10,040 bases of DNA from Treponema sp. (GTDB taxonomy: Bacteria; Spirochaetota; Spirochaetia; Treponematales; Treponemataceae). The notes below the pieces were generated by a model. That model saw only the letters and a list, made by a program, of their open reading frames with translations. It was not told the DNA's origin and did not search any database. Positions 1-5,889 of the stretch are shown here, piece by piece. The stretch is taken from contig JAEDGQ010000075.1 in NCBI GenBank assembly GCA_016297415.1, positions 1 to 10,040 on the forward strand. The letters are read 5' to 3'. Made by a program: the position numbers and the translations under genes. Positions within the stretch are counted from its first letter, which is position 1, and each line of letters begins with the position of its first letter.

Positions 1-33
1 TTTCGACAAGACGTTTTCACGACTGGAAGCCAT
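1..33 (-). CDS. possible 5' end of a gene running off the window
   Basis: On the minus strand an ATG at 33-31 opens a frame that stays open to the window edge and reads MASSRENVLSK. A TATAAT hexamer on the same strand at 74-69 could be a -10 box, which would give a leader of about 30 nt. No good -35 box lies upstream of it and no Shine-Dalgarno sequence precedes the ATG. Only eleven codons are visible, so no family can be assigned. The plus strand also has a frame open from base 2 to a stop at 119-121, so an open frame here is weak evidence by itself. Confidence 0.25.
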   Translation of the reverse strand, partial: MASSRENVLSK

Positions 34-50
34 TTTTAGCAGGGAATATA

Positions 51-68
51 TTATGATGCGTTTGCCCT
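51..68 (+). repeat. 18-bp motif, left copy
   Basis: TTATGATGCGTTTGCCCT matches the minus-strand sequence at 10018-10001 in 17 of 18 positions. It lies 79 bases upstream of the small basic gene's start codon and in the same orientation as that gene. Its first bases form a -10-like TATGAT. Confidence 0.5.
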
Positions 69-79
69 ATTATACCTAT

Positions 80-109
80 TTGCACAAATTGATTTTTCTG
101 CTATATTAT
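80..109 (+). promoter_or_regulatory. sigma-70-type promoter for the small basic protein gene
   Basis: TTGCAC at 80-85 matches the -35 consensus in five of six bases. It is followed by an A/T-rich -10 region, TATATT at 102-107 (16-bp spacer) or TATTAT at 104-109 (18-bp spacer). Transcription would start near 115, leaving a leader of about 30 nt before the ATG at 148. A second -10-like box, TATGAT at 52-57, lies further upstream inside the motif shared with the right end of the window. Confidence 0.5.
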
Positions 110-147
110 TTTTCAGATTAATCTAAATCCCATTAATGAGGTAAACT

Positions 148-270
148 ATGAGACTTGCTAACCGTTTCAGACCACAGGACAAACACACTCCTGCTACAAA
201 GGTTAACAGCAAAAAGAATGCTAAGAGAATGGCAGCTAACCTTGCTGTACTCAAATCTTTGAAAAAATAA
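148..270 (+). CDS. small, highly basic 40-residue protein of unknown function
   Basis: This 40-codon frame starts with ATG after a good Shine-Dalgarno sequence (GAGGT at 138-142, five bases away) and ends with TAA. The product begins MRLANRFRPQDKHTP and ends NLAVLKSLKK. It contains twelve Lys/Arg residues and a single Asp, so its net charge is about +11. It has no signal peptide and no membrane segment. A promoter at 80-109 and a strong terminator at 290-325 make it a self-contained single-gene unit, which argues that it is a real gene despite its size. The basic composition suggests binding to RNA, DNA or the ribosome, but this is inference. I do not recognise a family. It is shorter than most gene callers' default cutoff and could easily go unannotated. 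Confidence 0.7.
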   Translation: MRLANRFRPQDKHTPATKVNSKKNAKRMAANLAVLKSLKK

Positions 271-289
271 CTTTTGTTATTAATGAATG

Positions 290-325
290 GCCCCCTTCGA
301 TTTGTTTTGAAGGTGGGCTTTTTTT
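290..325 (+). terminator. rho-independent terminator after the small basic gene
   Basis: GCCCCCTTC (290-298) pairs with GAAGGTGGGC (309-318) around a 10-nt loop, with one bulged T at 314. A run of seven T follows at 319-325. It sits 20 bases after the stop codon of the 40-residue gene. Confidence 0.85.
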
Positions 326-335
326 ATGATAAAAT
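307..335 (+). promoter_or_regulatory. candidate promoter for yccF-mscL, overlapping the upstream terminator
   Basis: TTGAAG (307-312) and TAAAAT (330-335) are separated by exactly 17 bp, with four and five matches to the -35 and -10 consensus respectively. The -35 box lies in the loop and descending arm of the terminator hairpin of the preceding gene. The predicted start near 342 leaves a leader of about 20 nt containing the purine-rich Shine-Dalgarno sequence at 351-358. Confidence 0.45.
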
Positions 336-361
336 ATAGTATCAATTTTTAAGGGGGGTGT

Positions 362-721
362 ATGGCACTTCTTGGTAATATTCTCTGGTTTATTTTCTTT
401 GGATGGGAAGTAGGGCTTTCATGGATTTCTTCCGGGATTGTCTGCTGTATTACAATTATTGGAATTCCTCTTGGAGTTCAGTGTTTTAAAATTGGTATTG
501 CAAGTCTTTTCCCTTTTGGCCGTACTTTTAAAAGAAAAGGTGGGGCTGTTTCAGTTATTGCAAACATTATATGGCTTATTTTTATAGGCTTGTGGCTTGC
601 AATTGCTCATTATATTCTTGGTGCAGTTCTCTGCTGTACAATCATTGGAATTCCTTTTGGACTTCAATGTTTCAAAATCGGTAATCTGGCTCTCTGTCCA
701 TTCGGAGTAGACATCAATTAA
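362..721 (+). CDS. yccF: YccF domain-containing inner-membrane protein
   Basis: The 119-residue hydrophobic product has two tandem copies of the YccF (DUF307) domain. Copy one covers residues 5-54 and copy two 67-116. Each carries the hallmark I-I-G-I-P turn (TIIGIP at 31-36 and again at 93-98) followed by a Q-C-F-K-I-G segment. Hydrophobic stretches in each copy indicate about four membrane passes in total, with a short basic linker (RTFKRKGG) between the copies. Length and architecture match the E. coli YccF family, which has no established biochemical function. The start is set by a strong Shine-Dalgarno run (AAGGGGGG, 351-358) three bases upstream. mscL follows after 32 bases with no terminator between them, so the two are probably co-transcribed, pairing two small membrane proteins. 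Confidence 0.9.
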   Translation: MALLGNILWFIFFGWEVGLSWISSGIVCCITIIGIPLGVQCFKIGIASLFPFGRTFKRKGGAVSVIANIIWLIFIGLWLAIAHYILGAVLCCTIIGIPFGLQCFKIGNLALCPFGVDIN

Positions 722-753
722 ATAAAATTATTATCAAAACACAGGAGCTAAAA

Positions 754-1176
754 ATGGCTAGCTTAAAAGATGGTATTGGTGCAGCAGGAAAAGAACTTGG
801 TGCATTCAAAAAATTTATCAGCCGCGGAAACGTTGTTGATATGGCTGTCGGTGTTATCATTGGTGGTGCATTCGGCAAAATCGTTACAAGTCTGGTAAAT
901 GACATTGTAATGCCTTCAATCAGTATTCTTCTTGGTAAAGTAAACTTTACAGAATTGGTTGCAAAGGTTGGGGAAGTAGAAATCAAATACGGTAACTTCA
1001 TTCAGACTATCGTTGATTTCTTTATCGTAGCACTTTGTATTTACATTGTTATCCGTATTTTTGAAGCTTTCAAAAAGAAGGAAGAAGCTAAACCTGAAGA
1101 AACACCAGCAGTCGTTAAATCTGACGAAGCAATTCTTCTTGAAGAAATCCGCGATCTTCTTAAAAACAAACAGTAA
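754..1176 (+). CDS. mscL: large-conductance mechanosensitive channel MscL
   Basis: This 140-residue protein forms the homopentameric tension-gated pore that releases solutes during hypo-osmotic shock. The family signature is clear: RGNVVDMAVGVIIGGAFGKI at residues 24-43 begins the pore-lining first membrane helix, NDIVMP follows at 49-54, a second helix spans about 83-105, and a charged C-terminal cytoplasmic helix ends in EEIRDLLKNKQ. The Shine-Dalgarno sequence AGGAG (743-747) lies six bases before the ATG and supports this start. Compared with E. coli MscL, the N terminus before the RGN motif is about eleven residues longer and adds a Gly/Lys-rich stretch (MASLKDGIGAAGKEL). It is the second gene after yccF and is closed by a terminator just downstream. 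Confidence 0.97.
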   Translation: MASLKDGIGAAGKELGAFKKFISRGNVVDMAVGVIIGGAFGKIVTSLVNDIVMPSISILLGKVNFTELVAKVGEVEIKYGNFIQTIVDFFIVALCIYIVIRIFEAFKKKEEAKPEETPAVVKSDEAILLEEIRDLLKNKQ

Positions 1177-1185
1177 TTTTTAAGG

Positions 1186-1212
1186 AAGCTCCGTTTCGGC
1201 GGAGTTTTTTTT
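1186..1212 (+). terminator. rho-independent terminator after mscL
   Basis: The stem CTCCG (1189-1193) with CGGAG (1200-1204) encloses a 6-nt loop (TTTCGG). It can extend through A1186-A1187 and a G-T pair into the following run of eight T (1205-1212). The next gene's Shine-Dalgarno sequence begins only three bases later, with no room for a new promoter in between, so read-through or a promoter inside mscL must serve the protease gene. Confidence 0.8.
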
Positions 1213-1225
1213 ATGGAGGTAAACC

Positions 1226-1957
1226 ATGTATTACGGTGGAATTGATTTTACTTACCTTATATTTTTTATTCCGGCACTTCTTCTGACCCTGTGGGCTCAG
1301 GCTGCCGTAAATTCCCGTTTTGCAAAGTTTAACAAAGTTCCAGTAAAAAAAGGCGTAACTGGTGCTCAGGCTGCAGCCATCCTGCTTCGGGCCAATGGAA
1401 TTACAGACGTAAAAATCGCACATATTTCCGGAAACCTTACAGACAATTACAATCCTGTAAATAAAGTTTTAAGTCTTTCCGACGCAACATATAATTCAAA
1501 TTCTGTAGCTGCTGTAGGTGTAGCTGCCCACGAAACAGGTCATGCAATTCAGCATCATACAGGATATTTTCCTCTGACATTCCGTCGTATGCTTGTACCG
1601 GTTGCTAATCTCGGTTCAAGATTGGGACCTGTTATGGCTATAGGTGGAGCTGTCTTTGCTTCTTATGCCGGTAATGCGGAATATACTCCTCTCTGCCAGT
1701 TTATAGTGGATATTGGACTTCTTCTTTTTGCTTTCTCTGTGCTTTTCTACCTGGTAACTCTCCCTGTAGAATTTAATGCTTCAAACCGGGCCTTGAAAAT
1801 CCTTAAAGGTGCAGGGGTATTTACAGACAGAAGCGAAATGGAAGGTGCAAAAAAAGTTCTCTGGGCTGCAGCTATGACTTATGCAGCAAGTGCACTTTCA
1901 GCTGTAGCTTCCTTTATGCGGCTTCTGCTTATTTCAAACAGACGGCGCCGTCGCTAG
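1226..1957 (+). CDS. YugP-family membrane zinc metalloprotease
   Basis: The 243-residue product matches the YugP-like neutral zinc metallopeptidase family (Zn_peptidase_2). It has an N-terminal membrane segment (about residues 8-25), then the zinc-binding HEXXH motif as AHETGH (residues 101-106) with further histidines in AIQHH, and two hydrophobic segments (about 124-147 and 159-180). The downstream LPVEFNAS (179-186) carries the glutamate (E182) expected as third zinc ligand. The C terminus has another hydrophobic segment and ends in five arginines. The likely role is proteolysis at the membrane; the substrate of this family is not established. The start is firm: GGAGGT at 1215-1220 lies five bases before the ATG. 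It follows the mscL terminator and ends eight bases before the biotin-operon promoter. Confidence 0.9.
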   Translation: MYYGGIDFTYLIFFIPALLLTLWAQAAVNSRFAKFNKVPVKKGVTGAQAAAILLRANGITDVKIAHISGNLTDNYNPVNKVLSLSDATYNSNSVAAVGVAAHETGHAIQHHTGYFPLTFRRMLVPVANLGSRLGPVMAIGGAVFASYAGNAEYTPLCQFIVDIGLLLFAFSVLFYLVTLPVEFNASNRALKILKGAGVFTDRSEMEGAKKVLWAAAMTYAASALSAVASFMRLLLISNRRRRR

Positions 1958-1964
1958 GGGCAGG

Positions 1965-1993
1965 TTGACAATTGTTCAAAAAAATGAGATTGT
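1965..1993 (+). promoter_or_regulatory. promoter of the bioYMN operon
   Basis: A perfect TTGACA (1965-1970) is followed after 17 bp by GATTGT (1988-1993), a weak -10 box whose last four bases are the first four of the biotin-repressor operator. Predicted transcription starts near 2000, giving a leader of about 28 nt. Overlap of operator and -10 box fits direct occlusion of RNA polymerase. Confidence 0.6.
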
Positions 1994-2023
1994 AAACCTA
2001 AATAATTTACTTGAGGTTTACAA
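1990..2023 (+). promoter_or_regulatory. BirA-type biotin operator (bioO)
   Basis: TTGTAAACC (1990-1998) and GGTTTACAA (2015-2023) are perfect inverted half-sites separated by exactly 16 bp. This half-site sequence and spacing are the known BirA operator signature, as in the E. coli bio operator. The site lies immediately upstream of a biotin transporter operon. It predicts a biotin protein ligase with an N-terminal DNA-binding domain elsewhere in the genome, repressing uptake when biotinyl-AMP is abundant. The right half-site also contains the AGG of the bioY ribosome-binding site. Confidence 0.93.
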
Positions 2024-2027
2024 TTTT

Positions 2028-2699
2028 ATGAATAAAAATGTTTTACGATCATCAATAGTTGCTTTTCTTGCAGCAATAATCTGTGTAACAGGCTTTATAA
2101 GAATTATGGTTCCCGGACTTCAGACTGGTATCGTAATTCAAAATGCAATGTGTATTTTAACAGCAGTACTTCTGGGCGGTCTGTGGGGAGCTGCGCCATC
2201 TGCCCTTTTCTTTTTTGCAGGTGTTATAGGACTTCCTGTTTTTGCGGGCTGGAAAGGCGGTTTCAGCGTTTTAATGGACATTAACGGCGGATACAGAATC
2301 GGCTGGGTTATGGGCGCTCTTACTGCAGGATTAATCTCTGGTTCAGCTTCGGTTGCAGAAAAGAAAACAACTGTAAAATATGTAATTCGTTTATCAATTG
2401 CTGTTTTTGCAGGTATGCTTGCTCTTTATCTTCCAGAAGTATTCTATGTAATTGGTTATAAATCTTCTCAGGCATTTGATGCTGCTACATTGGAAAAACT
2501 TGGTATGGATGTTTCTTTAGCAGGACAGCAGATTGGTGTTGCCGGTGCCCTCAAAATCTTCTTTTCAATGTTCTTTGCACCTTTCCTTCTGGTAGATTCA
2601 ATAAAGGCAGTTCTTGTAATTCTCCTTTCAATAAAAATTCGTCCCATTGTCGGGCAATATCTTTTTGATTCATCAGAAAAACAGTCAGAAGCAGAATAA
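2028..2699 (+). CDS. bioY: BioY, substrate-binding S component of the ECF biotin transporter
   Basis: BioY binds biotin in the membrane and delivers it to the energising module. The 223-residue hydrophobic product shows family features: an early membrane segment leading to VPGLQTG and VIQN, GVIGLPVFAG (residues 65-74), NGGYRIGW (86-93), and a late AAPSA/FAPFLLVDSIKA pattern, with about six membrane helices. An upstream TTG at 1965 would add 21 residues, but that TTG is the -35 box of the promoter and the added codons run through the biotin operator. I therefore start at the ATG at 2028, with GAGG (2013-2016) as a rather distant Shine-Dalgarno sequence 11 bases away. Its stop overlaps the bioM start by one base (TAATG), indicating translational coupling. 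Biotin specificity rests on both sequence and operator. Confidence 0.92.
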   Translation: MNKNVLRSSIVAFLAAIICVTGFIRIMVPGLQTGIVIQNAMCILTAVLLGGLWGAAPSALFFFAGVIGLPVFAGWKGGFSVLMDINGGYRIGWVMGALTAGLISGSASVAEKKTTVKYVIRLSIAVFAGMLALYLPEVFYVIGYKSSQAFDAATLEKLGMDVSLAGQQIGVAGALKIFFSMFFAPFLLVDSIKAVLVILLSIKIRPIVGQYLFDSSEKQSEAE

Positions 2700-3418
2700 T
2701 GAATAAAATTGAAGTACAGAATGTTTCCAAATCCTTTTCAACATTTCAGGGAAAAATTCATGCCCTTAAAAATGTGTCAGTAAGTTTTGATGAAGGAAGC
2801 ATTACTGTAATCGGTGGAGAAAACGGATCTGGCAAAAGTGTTTTAATGAACATTATTGCAGGACTGGAAAAACCAGATTCCGGCTCAGTAAAATCCTTTG
2901 CCAGGGCTGGACTTGTTTTTCAGGAAGCAGACACTCAGATTCTTGGTGAAACACCTGGGGAAGATATTTCTTTTGGACTTAAAAACCTTAAAAAATCCAG
3001 AAAAGAAATTGAACTGGCAGTAACAAAAGCTCTGGAAGAAACAAATCTGATTCACAAAGCAGATTTTCCGGCCCGTTTTTTATCTGGTGGTGAAAAACGC
3101 CGTGTTGCAGTTGCCTGCATGCTGGCTATGGAGTTTCCCATAATTATTTTTGACGAACCTTATGCTAATCTTGATTTTGGTGGCGTAAGACAGGTTAACT
3201 CTCTTATTAAAGATTTAAAAAAGAATGGCCGTACGGTAATCATTCTTAGTCACGAACTGGAAAAGTGTCTTGGAATGGCTGAGCACTTTGTTGTACTGTT
3301 CCGTGGAGAAAAGGTTTTTGACGGAACTCCAGATGAAGGTCTTTTGCAGCCTCTGGAACAATGGAACATTCATAATCCTGTTACCTCATATAAAAGTGCA
3401 GAAGATCTGGTGTGGTAA
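2699..3418 (+). CDS. bioM: BioM, ATPase subunit of the ECF biotin transporter
   Basis: This 239-residue ABC ATPase powers biotin import. All ABC motifs are present and intact: Walker A GENGSGKS (residues 40-47), Q-loop in VFQEAD (73-78), signature LSGGE (128-132), Walker B IIIFDE (148-153) followed by a D-loop (ANLD), and the switch histidine H185 in LSHE. There is no signal peptide, consistent with a cytoplasmic subunit. The closest relatives by motif are EcfA/CbiO-type ATPases; naming it BioM rests on its position between bioY and the T-component gene behind a biotin operator. The ATG overlaps the bioY stop codon, and bioN begins five bases after its own stop. A dedicated bioYMN set differs from the shared EcfAA'T module used by many Firmicutes. 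Confidence 0.92.
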   Translation: MNKIEVQNVSKSFSTFQGKIHALKNVSVSFDEGSITVIGGENGSGKSVLMNIIAGLEKPDSGSVKSFARAGLVFQEADTQILGETPGEDISFGLKNLKKSRKEIELAVTKALEETNLIHKADFPARFLSGGEKRRVAVACMLAMEFPIIIFDEPYANLDFGGVRQVNSLIKDLKKNGRTVIILSHELEKCLGMAEHFVVLFRGEKVFDGTPDEGLLQPLEQWNIHNPVTSYKSAEDLVW

Positions 3419-3423
3419 GGTAA

Positions 3424-4116
3424 ATGGACGATTTTTCAATTTTTTCTTATAAGGCGGGAAATTCCTTTATTCATAAAATCCCTGCCTGGATAAAAGTAAT
3501 TTTCATTCCTCTTTTTAATATTTCGGTTTTTTATTTTAGATGGTCTTTTGCAGCCGGATTTTTTTGCTTTAATATAATTCTTTTTTTCTGTTTACGTTTT
3601 TCGATAAAAGAGCAGTACAGGGATTTAAAACCCGGGATTTTTTATGCAGAATTTTTATATCTGCTTAATTTCCTTACAACTCTTTATCTTTTATGGAATT
3701 TTTCGCAGCCGGTTGAAATCTTAAAAAACGCTTTTTTAACAACAATTCTTGATAAAAACACAGCTGTCTTTGTTCTTAAATTTTCAGTTTGTGTGCAGTC
3801 CTGTTCCCTGATGTTTAAGACAAGCACAAATCTAGAGTTAAGGGAAGGAATTGAAAAAATAGAACTGGCAGTCCGCCGTGTGCTTCCCTGCAAAAAAAAA
3901 GCAGTTCTTGCCCAGTATATAAGTCTTATGATTATTTTTATTCCGGAAGTGTTTAAACTCTGGAATCAGATTTCGAGAGCGTGGAAAGCCAGAAACGGGA
4001 AGAATGGTCTTAAAATGATTATGACCCTGATACCGGTTCTTTTCAGTACAGGATTTAAGCATGGATGGAATACTTCCAGAGCCATAACAATCCGTCAGCC
4101 TTTTGAAGAAGACTAG
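3424..4116 (+). CDS. bioN: BioN, transmembrane T component of the ECF biotin transporter
   Basis: The 230-residue product couples ATP hydrolysis by BioM to BioY. It has an N-terminal H-K-I-P-A-W-I-K segment (residues 17-24) typical of EcfT proteins and hydrophobic segments at about 26-58 and 73-92. The cytoplasmic coupling region carries the Ala-Arg signature as RAWKARNGKNG (185-195), followed by the late SRAITIRQ (218-225). In EcfT proteins these Ala-Arg motifs contact the ATPase dimer. The first is ARN and the second is degenerate (IRQ rather than ARG), so this is a divergent member. Its Shine-Dalgarno sequence (AAGG, 3417-3420) overlaps the bioM stop codon. The gene ends three bases before a convergent gene, with no terminator in the gap. 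Confidence 0.87.
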   Translation: MDDFSIFSYKAGNSFIHKIPAWIKVIFIPLFNISVFYFRWSFAAGFFCFNIILFFCLRFSIKEQYRDLKPGIFYAEFLYLLNFLTTLYLLWNFSQPVEILKNAFLTTILDKNTAVFVLKFSVCVQSCSLMFKTSTNLELREGIEKIELAVRRVLPCKKKAVLAQYISLMIIFIPEVFKLWNQISRAWKARNGKNGLKMIMTLIPVLFSTGFKHGWNTSRAITIRQPFEED

Positions 4117-4119
4117 TTT

Positions 4120-4602
4120 TTATACTTTCTGGTAGGCAACTCTTGGAGTGCCGTCATCAATATAAATTACACCGCAGTATTCAAATCCGTTTTTTTCAAG
4201 ACAATGCTGCATAGTTTTATTGTCTGCGTGAGTGTCGGCTCTCAGGTTCTGAACTTTTTCCCAGGCCCAGTCTGTAACTTCTTTCAATACACCTTTGTGC
4301 TGTCCGTCACTTGCAATACGGTGAATAGTTCCATATTCCGAAGTATCGTCTTTCCACTTTCCCCCTTCAATATATTGGTAGGTGGGGTCTTTGCCTGTAA
4401 TAAAAGCAAACACAGCATAAATGCCTTTTTCATCGTAAGAAACATAAAGCTGCTTTTTAGAAATATCATCTTCCAGCAGTTCTTTAGCCGGATATCCGTT
4501 GATCCACTGTGTTAAATTTCCAGTGGAACGCATATAAGCACGGCCTGTATCATAAAGCTCTGTAATTACATCAAGATCAGAGAGTTCTGCATATCTTATC
4601 AT
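4120..4602 (-). CDS. GNAT-family N-acetyltransferase
   Basis: The 160-residue protein has the GNAT fold pattern. It starts MIRYAELSDLDVITELY (beta 1-alpha 1). The acetyl-CoA-binding strand is IHRIAS (residues 93-98), followed by a divergent pyrophosphate loop (DGQHKG, 99-104, in place of the usual Q/R-x-x-G-x-G/A). A canonical motif B, DNKTMQHCLEKNGFEYCGV, covers about 127-145. The acceptor substrate cannot be told from the sequence; small-molecule amines and protein N termini are both possible. I chose the ATG at 4602 over a TTG two codons upstream (4608). It lies 13 bases downstream of the permease gene and is probably co-transcribed with it. Its 3' end faces bioN at a distance of three bases. 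Confidence 0.85.
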   Translation of the reverse strand: MIRYAELSDLDVITELYDTGRAYMRSTGNLTQWINGYPAKELLEDDISKKQLYVSYDEKGIYAVFAFITGKDPTYQYIEGGKWKDDTSEYGTIHRIASDGQHKGVLKEVTDWAWEKVQNLRADTHADNKTMQHCLEKNGFEYCGVIYIDDGTPRVAYQKV

Positions 4603-4615
4603 AAACAATCCAGTT

Positions 4616-5776
4616 TTAATATTTTAAGAGAATAAGCTGTGGAATTACAACTATTGCAAAGAATAAAAGGCTAATCCATGTAAAAGTTTTTAAGAAAGCA
4701 AATGCTTTTCCCGGATATTCTCTGCTGTAAATTCTCAGGTTGATTACACTGGCAAGACTTCCAATAATGGAACAGAGACCGGCGCTGTCCAGACCGTAGA
4801 GGAGGGCTTTTAATCCGTTTTCAGCAGTAAAAGGCCACAGAACAATACTTGCAGGAACATTTGAAATTACCTGACTCAAAAGAATTGACCACCAGTATTC
4901 CCGTCCGCTTACAGATTCAGAGAGAAATCCTGCAATTTTTTCGTTGTGGCAGATTGAAGAACTGAATACAAAGAAACACAAAAATGTAAGGAGAAGAACA
5001 TAGTCCGTCTGCAAAAGGATTTTTCTGTCACCGATTAAAAGGGCAGCAAAAACAAAAGCTGTAATGTATGGCCAGTAAACAGTTCTTGAAACAATAGTGG
5101 CGATTACAATCATAAAAAGAAAAATGTAAAGGATTCTCTTAAAGCTGTTTTCCTTTTTCCATTCAGCACAGACTTCATCCTGGTTAATGGAAATAGCCTC
5201 CTTCTGATCTTTTATGTACAGAACAAGAATAAAAATATAGAGAAGAACAAAGGAACCAGCCCACAGCGGAAACATGGTTTTCATAAAATCAAAAGCAGAG
5301 ATACCTTCTTCAAACTGTTTGTTGTAGGCATTAAAAAGAAAAAGGTTCTGAGGACTTCCAAAAGGTGTAAGAAGGGAGCCCCGGATTGCAGCAATATTTT
5401 CGAAAGTCAGCACAGGCAGAATATACTGTTCTTTTCCGCCAGCCCGAAAAAGGATAATTGTCAGCGGTACAAAAATAATCAGGGAAACATCGTTAGTAAC
5501 AAACATTGAAGTAAAAAAAACACCGTAAACAAAAAAGCAGGTAAGGCCTTTCATCGAGTTAAGACGGCTTGTTTTTTTTAAGAGTGGACTGAAAATATTT
5601 TCCTTTTTAAATCCTTCAAGAACTGTAAGCAGCATAAAAAGAATGGCAAGAGTTTTCCAGTCGATGGAACCAGCCAGTTCCTTTGAAGGCGGTGTAATAA
5701 ATAAAGAAACAATGGCTGCCACAAGGCTTATGGAAAGCATTAATTCTTTCTTAAAAAGTGCAATAATTTTATTCAT
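4616..5776 (-). CDS. ArsB/NhaD-type ion permease
   Basis: This 386-residue polytopic protein belongs to the ion-transporter superfamily that includes ArsB, NhaD and citrate/dicarboxylate carriers. Two pseudo-symmetric half-motifs are visible: FVTNDVSLIIFVPLTI (residues 92-107) with GSLLTPFGSPQN (133-144) in the first half, and SQVISNVPASIVLWPF (301-316) in the second. The T-N-D and S-N-V-P-A elements match the re-entrant loops that bind substrate in this superfamily. About ten to eleven hydrophobic segments are apparent, with a charged cytoplasmic linker at about 188-213. The substrate (anion, Na+/H+ or arsenite) cannot be assigned, and no arsenic genes are nearby. The ATG directly follows a GC-rich repeat block, and the only Shine-Dalgarno-like sequence (GGAGGGAG, about 11 bases upstream) lies inside that block. 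GNAT follows in the same direction. Confidence 0.85.
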   Translation of the reverse strand: MNKIIALFKKELMLSISLVAAIVSLFITPPSKELAGSIDWKTLAILFMLLTVLEGFKKENIFSPLLKKTSRLNSMKGLTCFFVYGVFFTSMFVTNDVSLIIFVPLTIILFRAGGKEQYILPVLTFENIAAIRGSLLTPFGSPQNLFLFNAYNKQFEEGISAFDFMKTMFPLWAGSFVLLYIFILVLYIKDQKEAISINQDEVCAEWKKENSFKRILYIFLFMIVIATIVSRTVYWPYITAFVFAALLIGDRKILLQTDYVLLLTFLCFFVFSSSICHNEKIAGFLSESVSGREYWWSILLSQVISNVPASIVLWPFTAENGLKALLYGLDSAGLCSIIGSLASVINLRIYSREYPGKAFAFLKTFTWISLLFFAIVVIPQLILLKY

Positions 5777-5783
5777 AAAAAGG

Positions 5784-5889
5784 GCGTCTCCCTCCGCCTG
5801 GGCTCCGGGTCGGGCTAACCGTGGTTCCGCTTCGCTTCATTGGACGCTGCGCTTACCAACGGCTTCGCCGCCACTAATATCCCTGACGC
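5784..5889 (-). repeat. GC-rich non-coding block, probable dispersed intergenic repeat
   Basis: This 106-bp block is 65% G+C by my count, against an A+T-rich background on both sides. It is bounded by the inverted pair GCGTC (5784-5788) and GACGC (5885-5889) and contains internal palindromic elements such as CGGCTTCGCCG (5860-5870) and AACCGTGGTT (5817-5826), plus a short direct repeat CGCTTCGCTTC (5829-5839). It has no protein-like reading frame with a start and ribosome-binding site. It fills the space between the permease start codon and the tRNA-Asn terminator, and its end supplies the Shine-Dalgarno-like purines for the permease. Composition and structure suggest a REP- or MITE-like element, but no second copy lies in this window, so its repeated nature is unproven. 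The strand is given relative to the permease. Confidence 0.5.

Noticed and set aside
2..121. Plus-strand frame open from the window edge to a stop at 119-121
   Set aside because: It overlaps the promoter of the small basic gene and ends in unusually aromatic, A+T-driven residues; it is not distinguishable from chance.
1965..2027. Upstream TTG extension of bioY (21 extra residues)
   Set aside because: The TTG is part of a perfect -35 box and the extension runs across the biotin operator; it is non-coding regulatory DNA.
4616..5776. Arsenite efflux (ArsB) as a specific function for the permease
   Set aside because: The motifs fit the broad superfamily, but no arsR, arsC or arsA neighbour supports arsenic as substrate.
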